From the NCBI GenBank assembly GCA_020249025.1, contig JADCGM010000046.1:1-5188 (forward strand): a DNA stretch of 5,188 bases, written 5' to 3'. The notes beneath the pieces were generated by a model, which made no database searches, had not been told where the DNA came from, and worked only from the letters and a program-made list of their open reading frames with translations. Made by a program: the position numbers and the translations under genes. This stretch comes from Alphaproteobacteria bacterium (GTDB lineage: Bacteria; Pseudomonadota; Alphaproteobacteria; Sphingomonadales; Sphingomonadaceae). Each line of letters starts with the position of its first letter. Positions within the stretch are counted from its first letter, which is position 1. Below, one piece after another: positions 1 to 4,594 of this stretch.

Positions 1-321
1 CTCAATCGCCAGTACCGCGGCAAGGACAAGCCGACCAACGTGCTGTCCTTCCCGATGGTCCAGCCCGATCTGCTGGCCTCGCTCGCCAATTCGGACGACG
101 GCGAGGTCCTGCTCGGCGACATCGTTCTTGCCGACGGCGTCGTCGCACGCGAGGCGGCGGAGAAAGGGATTGCGGTCGCCGACCATGCCACCCACCTCAT
201 TGTCCACGGGCTTCTGCACCTGCTAGGCTATGATCATGGAACCGACCACGACGCGGAGCGCATGGAAGCGCTCGAGCGCGAGGCGCTGGCCGCACTCGGC
301 CTCGCCGACCCCTACGCCTGA
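1..321 (+). CDS. ybeY: YbeY, endoribonuclease / rRNA maturation factor (5' end cut off by window)
   Basis: YbeY is a zinc-dependent single-strand endoribonuclease. It acts in the cytoplasm on 16S rRNA 3'-end maturation and on ribosome quality control. The visible 106 residues are read in frame 1 from the first base and end at TGA 319-321. They open with the family signature LNRQYRGKDKPTNVLSFP, including the conserved Arg at visible residue 6. The zinc-binding motif HGLLHLLGYDH lies at 205-237, with its three His at visible residues 69, 73 and 79. The C-terminus LGLADPY is also typical. The family is usually about 150-165 residues, so some 45-60 N-terminal residues lie upstream of the window. 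In many alphaproteobacteria phoH/ybeZ precedes this gene, but that region is not visible here. corC follows after 15 nt in the same frame, which suggests one operon. Identity is near certain; only the start is missing. Confidence 0.96.
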   Translation, partial: LNRQYRGKDKPTNVLSFPMVQPDLLASLANSDDGEVLLGDIVLADGVVAREAAEKGIAVADHATHLIVHGLLHLLGYDHGTDHDAERMEALEREALAALGLADPYA

Positions 322-336
322 GGGGCGCGCTTAACC

Positions 337-1236
337 ATGCCCGATCCTTCCAGTAGCAGCGCCGACGACGTCGGCACGAAGCTGTGGCGCTTCGCGCGCT
401 TTCTGATGACGGGACGCGCCGAAGAGGCGAGCCTGCGCGACCAGCTCGAAGAGGCGCTCGACGAGGCCGACGGCGACGCACAGGACGATCTGTCCGCGAC
501 TGAGCGCACGATGATGCGCAACCTGCTCCACTTCGGCGAGCGCACCGTCGCCGATGTCGCGGTGCCGCGCGCCGACATCGTCGCCTTCGATGGCGCGGGG
601 GACTTCAAGTCGCTCGTCGCGCTGTTCGCCGAGGTCGGCCACAGCCGCGTCCCCGTCTTCCGCGATGCGCTCGACCGCGTCGTCGGCATGATCCATGTGA
701 AGGACGTCTACGCCCAGCTCGCCGCCCACGGCCGCCATGCCGAGGTCGCGCCCGACTCGCTGCTGCGCGATGTGCTCTATGTGCCCGGTTCGATGGGGGT
801 GCTCGACCTGCTGGCGCGGATGCGTCAGGCGCGCACCCACATGGCGATCGTCATCGACGAGTTCGGCGGCACCGACGGCCTCGTCACCATCGAGGACCTC
901 GTCGAGGAGATCGTCGGCGACATCGAGGACGAGCATGACGAGACGGCCGAGGGCCTGACCGCGCTCGGCGACGATCTCTACGAGGCCGACGCCCGGCTCG
1001 AACTCGAGGAGCTGGAAGCCGCGCTCGGCGTCACCCTCGGCGATCCGGACGAAGAGGAGGTCGACACCGTCGGCGGGCTCGTGTTCCTGCTCGCCGGCCG
1101 CGTGCCCGAGCCCGGCGAATCCTTTGCCCACCCGAGCGGCTGGCGCTTCGAGGTCGTCGAGGCCGATGCCCGCAAGATCGGCCGCATCCGCATTCACCCG
1201 CCCGAACCGCAGCTGGCCGAGGCCGCCGCGGAGTGA
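337..1236 (+). CDS. corC: CorC/HlyC-type CBS-pair protein (putative Mg/Co homeostasis factor)
   Basis: This 299-residue soluble protein has a CBS-domain pair followed by a CorC_HlyC (transporter-associated) domain. CBS1 is at about 71-130 and contains GHSRVPVFRD. CBS2 is at about 136-195 and contains DEFGGTDGLVTIEDLVEEI. The C-terminal domain at about 208-288 contains DTVGGLVFLLAGRVPEPGE. No N-terminal DUF21 membrane domain is present, so it is the short CorC type and not a membrane-bound CNNM/HlyC-like exporter. CorC has been linked to magnesium and cobalt efflux, but its molecular role is poorly fixed; adenosine nucleotides are the likely CBS ligands. The ATG at 337 is the first start after the in-frame ybeY stop. 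AGGGG at 321-325 is a slightly distant ribosome site (11-nt spacing). The usual DxMVPR motif reads DVAVPR here (residues 73-78). The stop overlaps the lnt start (GTGA), so coupled translation is expected. Confidence 0.93.
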   Translation: MPDPSSSSADDVGTKLWRFARFLMTGRAEEASLRDQLEEALDEADGDAQDDLSATERTMMRNLLHFGERTVADVAVPRADIVAFDGAGDFKSLVALFAEVGHSRVPVFRDALDRVVGMIHVKDVYAQLAAHGRHAEVAPDSLLRDVLYVPGSMGVLDLLARMRQARTHMAIVIDEFGGTDGLVTIEDLVEEIVGDIEDEHDETAEGLTALGDDLYEADARLELEELEAALGVTLGDPDEEEVDTVGGLVFLLAGRVPEPGESFAHPSGWRFEVVEADARKIGRIRIHPPEPQLAEAAAE

Positions 1237-2738
1237 CGGACGCGCGCCGCCGCCATGCGGCCGCGCTCGCCGCCGGGCTGGTCAGCGCCGCCGGCTTTGC
1301 GCCGCTCGACCTCTGGCCGCTGACCATCGCGGGCGTTGCGGCGCTAGTCTGGCTGCTCGGCCGGACGCCGGCGCTGAAAGGCGCGCTCGCCACCGGCTGG
1401 TGGTGGGGCCTCGGCCATTTCAGCGCTTCGCTCTACTGGATCGCGCACGCCTTCCAGTTCCAGGCGAAGATGCCGTCGTGGCTCGGCTGGGTCGCGGTGG
1501 TGGCGCTGTCGGGGCTGATGGCGATCTATCCGGCCGCCGCCGCCGGGATCGGCTGGCGCTTCGGCCAGCGCGGGCTCGCCGCGCGGCTGCTCGGCTTCGC
1601 CGGCGCCTGGATGCTCGCCGAATATCTGCGCGGCTTCGTCTTCGGCGGCTTTCCGTGGAACCCGCTCGGCGTGGTGCTGCTGCCGGTGCCGGGTCTGCCG
1701 CATGCGGCGGCCGCGATCGGCGGACTCGGGCTGTCGGGCGTCGTCGTGCTGATCGCCGGAGCCGTTCTTCTCGCGGCTGAGGGCCAGCGCCGGGCAGCCG
1801 GCGCCGCGGCTGGCCTTGTCGTGCTGCTTGCCGCCGGCGGCGCCTATTGGGCGACGACCCCGCCGCCCGCGGCCAAGCGCGTTCCGCTCCTGATCGTGCA
1901 GGCCAACATCGGGCAGGGCGAGAAGTGGGACCCGCTCGTCGAGGAGGCGAACCTGCGCAAGCACCTGCGGCTCACCGCCGAGGCCTTGCGCACCGCCCCG
2001 ACGAACGCGCTCGTCGCCTGGCCAGAGGCGGCGGTGACCGGCCTTCTCGACGAGGACCCGATCCTCCAGCTGCGGATCGGCGCGGTGCTGCGCCCCGGCG
2101 ACCTGCTGTTGACCGGCGCCGACAAGGCGCTGCGCGATGCCGACGGCTGGGCCTATGCGGCGCACAACAGCCTGTTCGTGGTGTCGCCGCGCGGCCGGCT
2201 GCTCGCCCGCTACGACAAGGCGCGGCTGGTGCCCTATGGCGAATATCTGCCGTTGCGCTGGCTGTTCGAGCCCATCGGGATCGCGCGGCTGGTACCCGGC
2301 GGAATCGACTTCTGGCCGGGGCCGGGCCCACGCACGCTGGCGCTGCCCGGCTTCCCGTCGGTCGGGCCGCAGATCTGCTACGAGATCGTCGCCTCCGGCC
2401 TGGTCGTCGAGCGCGCCAACCGTCCGAAATGGATCCTCAACGCCTCCAACGACGCCTGGTTTTCGGACGGCGGCGCCTGGATGCATCTGGCGCAGGCCCG
2501 GCTGCGGGCGATCGAGGAGGGCATTCCGCTTGTGCGCGCGACCCCGACCGGGGTCTCGGCGATCATCGACTCACACGGTCGGATAGTGTCGATGCTGGGC
2601 CGCGACCGGGCCGGCGTCCTGCGCGGTGAGTTGCCGCAGGCGGCGTTCACCACGATTTTTGGACAGGCAGGTCAGATACTTCCACTCATAATGGCGATTA
2701 TCTGCTTCCCGCTTGCGGGAGCCGTTACACGCCGTTAA
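1233..2738 (+). CDS. lnt: Apolipoprotein N-acyltransferase
   Basis: Lnt is an inner-membrane enzyme that transfers an acyl chain from a phospholipid to the free amino group of the N-terminal Cys of lipoproteins, the last step of lipoprotein maturation. The 501-residue length is close to the E. coli enzyme (512). Hydrophobic segments fill about residues 8-207, including the family-like GFAPLDLWPL at 21-30. A periplasmic carbon-nitrogen hydrolase domain follows at about 217-470, and a last membrane helix spans about 481-498. The catalytic triad can be assigned as Glu265 (VAWPE), Lys329 (RYDKA) and Cys382 (QICYE). Supporting conserved residues are Trp232 (KWDP), Glu337 (PYGEY) and the NASNDAWF motif at 403-410. 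The GTG start overlaps the corC stop by 4 nt. GAGG at 1219-1222 is a possible ribosome site. The last 32 codons are oddly A/T-rich at third positions and include rare ATA codons, but the frame is intact. Confidence 0.96.
   Translation: MTDARRRHAAALAAGLVSAAGFAPLDLWPLTIAGVAALVWLLGRTPALKGALATGWWWGLGHFSASLYWIAHAFQFQAKMPSWLGWVAVVALSGLMAIYPAAAAGIGWRFGQRGLAARLLGFAGAWMLAEYLRGFVFGGFPWNPLGVVLLPVPGLPHAAAAIGGLGLSGVVVLIAGAVLLAAEGQRRAAGAAAGLVVLLAAGGAYWATTPPPAAKRVPLLIVQANIGQGEKWDPLVEEANLRKHLRLTAEALRTAPTNALVAWPEAAVTGLLDEDPILQLRIGAVLRPGDLLLTGADKALRDADGWAYAAHNSLFVVSPRGRLLARYDKARLVPYGEYLPLRWLFEPIGIARLVPGGIDFWPGPGPRTLALPGFPSVGPQICYEIVASGLVVERANRPKWILNASNDAWFSDGGAWMHLAQARLRAIEEGIPLVRATPTGVSAIIDSHGRIVSMLGRDRAGVLRGELPQAAFTTIFGQAGQILPLIMAIICFPLAGAVTRR
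2707..2720 (+). other. Small hairpin in the 3' end of lnt
   Basis: TCCCGC and GCGGGA are perfect complements separated by TT. As RNA this would fold as a 5-bp stem with a CUUG tetraloop, which is a stable loop type. It lies inside the lnt coding sequence, 16 nt before the stop codon, and no T-run follows, so I do not call it a terminator. It could be a chance product of GC-rich coding sequence, or a 3'-end mRNA structure. Confidence 0.3.
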
Positions 2739-2743
2739 CCAAT

Positions 2744-2772
2744 GTTGCACGAAGGTGCGACCTTGCGTTGCA
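2744..2772 (+). promoter_or_regulatory. Direct repeat plus inverted repeat upstream of the XRE gene (operator candidate)
   Basis: The 60-nt gap between lnt and the regulator holds two copies of GTTGCA, at 2744-2749 and 2767-2772. They flank a perfect inverted repeat, AAGGT-GCG-ACCTT, at 2752-2764. XRE regulators often bind short inverted repeats near their own start, so an autoregulatory operator is possible; this is inference from position only. TTGCAC at 2745-2750 could act as a -35 element, but TTGCAT at 2768-2773, 17 nt further on, is a poor -10. No T-run follows, so a terminator for lnt is unlikely. Confidence 0.25.
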
Positions 2773-2781
2773 TCCCGCGAC

Positions 2782-2798
2782 AAGGGGGGTTGCGGAGG
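2782..2798 (+). promoter_or_regulatory. Ribosome-binding region that decides the XRE start
   Basis: Two purine-rich stretches lie here: AAGGGGGG at 2782-2789 and GGAGG at 2794-2798. The first is 9 nt before ATG 2799, a normal spacing. The second touches that ATG directly, but is 6 nt before TTG 2805, an alternative start two codons later. The upstream in-frame ATG at 2742 has no Shine-Dalgarno-like sequence in front of it and would add 19 residues unlike the family. ATG 2799 is therefore preferred, with TTG 2805 as the second choice. Confidence 0.5.
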
Positions 2799-3167
2799 AT
2801 GACATTGAAAGACATCAGCGAGTACCATCCGGTCGACATTCACGTCGGCCGTCGTGTCCGGGATCGCCGCAAGGCGCTCGGCATCACGCAGGAGCGCTTG
2901 GGCGAGCAGCTCGGGCTGACCTTCCAACAGGTCCAGAAGTACGAACGGGGCGTCAACCGCGTCAGCGCGTCGAAGCTGTTCGAGATTGCGAACGTGCTTC
3001 AGGTTCCGGTCAACTGGTTCTTCGAAGGCGACGGCGCGCCCGCGGCCGAGCCCGATATCCGCGACAGCCGCGAGGCCCGCGAGCTGGTCGAGGCCTATGC
3101 CAAGCTGCCGACCTCCAAGGTCCGCCGCCAGGTTCTGGATCTCGTGAAGAGCATGGCCGCCAGCTGA
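2799..3167 (+). CDS. XRE-family (Cro/C1-type) helix-turn-helix transcriptional regulator
   Basis: This is a small cytoplasmic DNA-binding protein of 122 residues from ATG 2799. An HTH_3 domain covers about residues 15-76: it starts at HVGRRVRDRRKALGITQE, has helix 2 at TQERLGEQLG (30-39) and a recognition helix at about TFQQVQKYERG (41-51), and ends at LQVPVNWFFEG. A short tail at about 88-120, rich in Arg, Glu and Leu, may be helical and could serve dimerisation. Alphaproteobacteria commonly carry such a gene between lnt and metK. From memory it resembles the PraR/PhrR group of rhizobial regulators, but I would not transfer that name. Its targets cannot be read from sequence. Inverted repeats lie on both sides, upstream at 2752-2764 and downstream in the metK leader, so autoregulation or control of metK is plausible. 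Third-position G/C use is looser than in corC or most of lnt. An alternative start at 2742 would give 141 residues. Confidence 0.9.
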   Translation: MTLKDISEYHPVDIHVGRRVRDRRKALGITQERLGEQLGLTFQQVQKYERGVNRVSASKLFEIANVLQVPVNWFFEGDGAPAAEPDIRDSREARELVEAYAKLPTSKVRRQVLDLVKSMAAS

Positions 3168-3176
3168 TCTCAGCTG
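3161..3176 (+). other. Palindromic hairpin overlapping the XRE stop codon
   Basis: Two copies of the self-complementary hexamer CAGCTG (3161-3166 and 3171-3176) are separated by ATCT. They can form a 6-bp stem with a 4-nt loop as RNA, or act as a repeated palindromic protein site as DNA. The first copy contains part of the TGA stop (3165-3167). No T-run follows, so it is at best a weak terminator or an mRNA-end structure. Confidence 0.35.
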
Positions 3177-3181
3177 AAACG

Positions 3182-3189
3182 GATATAAC
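3182..3189 (+). promoter_or_regulatory. Possible -10 element of a metK promoter
   Basis: GATATAAC matches the Caulobacter-type housekeeping -10 consensus GCTANAWC at 7 of 8 positions, as I recall that consensus. It lies in the most A/T-rich part of the XRE-metK gap, about 80 nt before the metK ATG. I find no matching -35 at the expected distance, so this is only a half-promoter. metK may instead be transcribed from further upstream. Confidence 0.25.
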
Positions 3190-3207
3190 AGAATCTTTAA
3201 GTCACTT

Positions 3208-3221
3208 GTCGATATCTCGAC
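3208..3221 (+). promoter_or_regulatory. Inverted repeat in the metK leader (operator or leader hairpin candidate)
   Basis: GTCGA and TCGAC form a perfect 5-bp inverted repeat around TATC. As RNA the stem can grow by two U-G pairs. It sits about 50 nt before the metK start and 40 nt after the regulator gene ends, a fitting place for an operator of the neighbouring XRE protein. It does not share an obvious sequence with the repeat upstream of that gene, which weakens the idea. Confidence 0.3.
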
Positions 3222-3240
3222 GGGCGGGTACAGCCGCGCG

Positions 3241-3264
3241 CGTGATCAGAACTGTCACGGAGTC
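3241..3264 (+). promoter_or_regulatory. metK: Hairpin next to the metK ribosome-binding site
   Basis: CGTGA (3241-3245) and TCACG (3255-3259) form a perfect 5-bp stem with a 9-nt loop. The metK Shine-Dalgarno GGAG at 3259-3262, 7 nt from the ATG, starts on the last base of that stem. In a competing fold, ATCAG (3245-3249) could pair with CTGAT (3267-3271), covering the start codon. This could tune metK translation, but the stems are short and no known SAM-binding riboswitch fold is recognisable. The ribosome site itself is well supported; the regulatory role is inference. Confidence 0.4.
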
Positions 3265-3269
3265 TGCTG

Positions 3270-4487
3270 ATGCGTCGCGGCACTTATCTGTTTACGTCGG
3301 AGTCGGTGTCCGAAGGACATCCCGACAAGGTCGCTGACCAGATCTCCGACACTGTCGTCGACCTCATGCTGGCGCGCGACCCCGAGGCCCGGGTCGCATG
3401 CGAAACTCTGGTCACGACCCAGCGCATCTTGATTGCCGGAGAGGTCCGCTGCCGCGGAGTGTATGATCCCAGCGCGTTTCCTCACACGGACGGTTGGGCG
3501 CCCGGCGTCCGCGATGAGATTGAAGTGGCTGTCCGCAAGACGATCGCGAACATCGGCTACGAACAGTCTGGCTTCCACTGGCGTCACGCCGAGTTCGCAA
3601 ATCATCTCCATGGCCAGTCTGCGCATATCGCGCAGGGCGTCGACGAGAGCGGAAACAAGGACGAGGGCGCCGGCGACCAGGGCATCATGTTCGGTTATGC
3701 AACCGACGAGACGCCCGACCTGCTGCCCGCGACGCTCTACTATTCGCACCGCATCCTTGAGCGGATGGCGAAGGACCGCCACGCCAAGGTCGTCGACTTT
3801 CTCGAGCCCGACGCCAAGAGCCAGGTGACGCTGCGCTACGAGAACGGCGTGCCGACCGGCGCGACCGCGCTCGTCGTGTCGACCCAGCACACTGCCGCCC
3901 TGTCGAACGACGCCGGCCAGAAGCGCCTGCGCGACTATGTGAAGACGATCTTCGACGAGATCCTGCCCAAGGGCTGGATGCCCGGCGACGAAGCGATCTA
4001 CGTCAACCCGACCGGCCTGTTCGAGATCGGCGGCCCCGACGGCGATGCGGGTTTGACCGGCCGCAAGATCATCGTCGACACCTATGGCGGCGCAGCCCCG
4101 CACGGCGGCGGCGCCTTCTCGGGCAAGGACCCGACGAAGGTCGACCGCTCGGCCGCCTATGTCGCGCGCTATCTGGCGAAGAACGTCGTCGCGGCGGGGC
4201 TCGCCAAGCGCTGCACCATCCAGCTCTCCTACGCCATCGGCGTCGCCGAGCCGCTGTCGCTCTATGTCGACACCCACGGCACCGGCACCGTCGACGAGGC
4301 AAAGATCGAGGCGGCGCTGCCCAAGCTCGTGCGCCTGACGCCCAAGGGCATCCGCACGCACCTCGGCCTCAACAAGCCGATCTATCTCCCGACCGCCGCC
4401 TACGGCCACTTCGGCCGCGCCGCGTCGGGCGACTTCTTCACCTGGGAGAAGACCGACCTCGTCGAGGCGCTGCGCGCCGCGATCTGA
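3270..4487 (+). CDS. metK: S-adenosylmethionine synthetase (methionine adenosyltransferase)
   Basis: MetK makes S-adenosylmethionine from methionine and ATP, releasing phosphate and pyrophosphate. It is a cytosolic homotetramer in most bacteria. The 405 residues show the full family signature: FTSESVSEGHPDK at 8-20, with His17 and the metal ligand Asp19; GAGDQGIMFGYA at 133-144; DAKSQVT at 181-187; NPTG at 246-249; GGPDGDAGLTGRKIIVDTYGG at 254-274; the P-loop-like GGGAFSGKDPTKVDRSAAY at 279-297; and TAAYGHFGR near the end. The start has GGAG at 3259-3262 with 7-nt spacing, and the protein begins just before the conserved LFTSE, so it is secure. Compared with E. coli MetK as I recall it, there is an extra segment of about 17 residues near 61-80, between GEV and the IGY motif. 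Codon use changes sharply at about codon 145: roughly a quarter of codons end in A/T before it and about 6% after it, by hand count. Confidence 0.98.
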   Translation: MRRGTYLFTSESVSEGHPDKVADQISDTVVDLMLARDPEARVACETLVTTQRILIAGEVRCRGVYDPSAFPHTDGWAPGVRDEIEVAVRKTIANIGYEQSGFHWRHAEFANHLHGQSAHIAQGVDESGNKDEGAGDQGIMFGYATDETPDLLPATLYYSHRILERMAKDRHAKVVDFLEPDAKSQVTLRYENGVPTGATALVVSTQHTAALSNDAGQKRLRDYVKTIFDEILPKGWMPGDEAIYVNPTGLFEIGGPDGDAGLTGRKIIVDTYGGAAPHGGGAFSGKDPTKVDRSAAYVARYLAKNVVAAGLAKRCTIQLSYAIGVAEPLSLYVDTHGTGTVDEAKIEAALPKLVRLTPKGIRTHLGLNKPIYLPTAAYGHFGRAASGDFFTWEKTDLVEALRAAI

Positions 4488-4524
4488 GGCGCAGGCGTCC
4501 GGCACCGACATTAAGGCTAAGCAT

Positions 4525-4564
4525 CGGCCTGAAACCCGGCTATAGCTGTCGGCGTTTCGGGCCG
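4525..4564 (+). terminator. Long hairpin after metK (terminator-like, no T-run)
   Basis: Eleven bases (4525-4535, ending TGAAAC) pair with 4554-4564 (starting GTTTCG), all Watson-Crick except one U-G. Inside, CCGGC (4536-4540) pairs with GTCGG (4548-4552) around a 7-nt loop, leaving C4553 bulged. That gives about 16 pairs in a 40-nt element, far stronger than other hairpins in the window. It starts 38 nt after the metK stop. No T-run follows on either strand, so simple intrinsic termination is doubtful. It could be a Rho-assisted or 3'-stabilising structure for metK mRNA, a leader structure of the next gene, or a dispersed palindromic repeat. Confidence 0.5.
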
Positions 4565-4576
4565 CTGGGAGCGGTC
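4560..4576 (+). promoter_or_regulatory. Second hairpin overlapping the 3' arm of the first
   Basis: Bases 4560-4566 can pair with 4570-4576 around GGG (core CCGCT-GGG-AGCGG, extended by one G-U and one G-C pair). It shares 4560-4564 with the outer part of the long hairpin, so the complete forms exclude each other. It ends 10 nt before the Shine-Dalgarno GGAG (4587-4590) of the downstream gene. The layout recalls a leader with alternative folds, but no ligand or leader peptide is evident. Confidence 0.3.
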
Positions 4577-4594
4577 GGCTGCGGACGGAGTTCA

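Noticed and set aside
331..338. CtrA-like TTAACCAT overlapping the corC start, and TTAACCAAT at 2735-2743
   Set aside because: Only half-sites are present; neither has a partner TTAA at the 7-nt spacing of full CtrA boxes. The first lies inside an operon where a promoter is not expected.
319..339. Possible YbeY-CorC read-through fusion, since both genes share a frame separated by one TGA and five codons
   Set aside because: corC has its own ATG and a ribosome site, and both proteins end and begin where their families do, so the shared frame is probably chance.
331..1197. Long open frame of 288 codons on the minus strand across corC
   Set aside because: corC on the + strand has clear domain motifs. 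The antisense frame is kept open by G/C-ending codons and shows low-complexity sequence with no family motif.
1344..2486. Minus-strand open frame of 380 codons across lnt
   Set aside because: It is rich in Arg, Gly and Pro with no recognisable motif, and lies fully opposite lnt, whose catalytic residues are intact.
2742..2798. Upstream ATG at 2742 as the start of the XRE regulator
   Set aside because: It has no ribosome site, lies 3 nt after the lnt stop, and adds 19 residues that do not look like the family N-terminus.
3206..3234. TTGTCG-17 nt-TACAGC as a sigma-70 promoter for metK
   Set aside because: The spacing is right, but the -10 match is poor and the spacer holds a GC-rich inverted repeat.
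3168..3269. Known SAM or SAM/SAH riboswitch upstream of metK
   Set aside because: The SAM/SAH type would need a TCAC...GTGA order with a pseudoknot to the ribosome site; here the order is GTGA...TCAC. I recognised no SAM-II or other SAM-class core.
4540..4546. CTATAGC as a -10 element for the nitronate monooxygenase-like gene
   Set aside because: It is the loop of the long hairpin and has no -35-like sequence 16-18 nt upstream.
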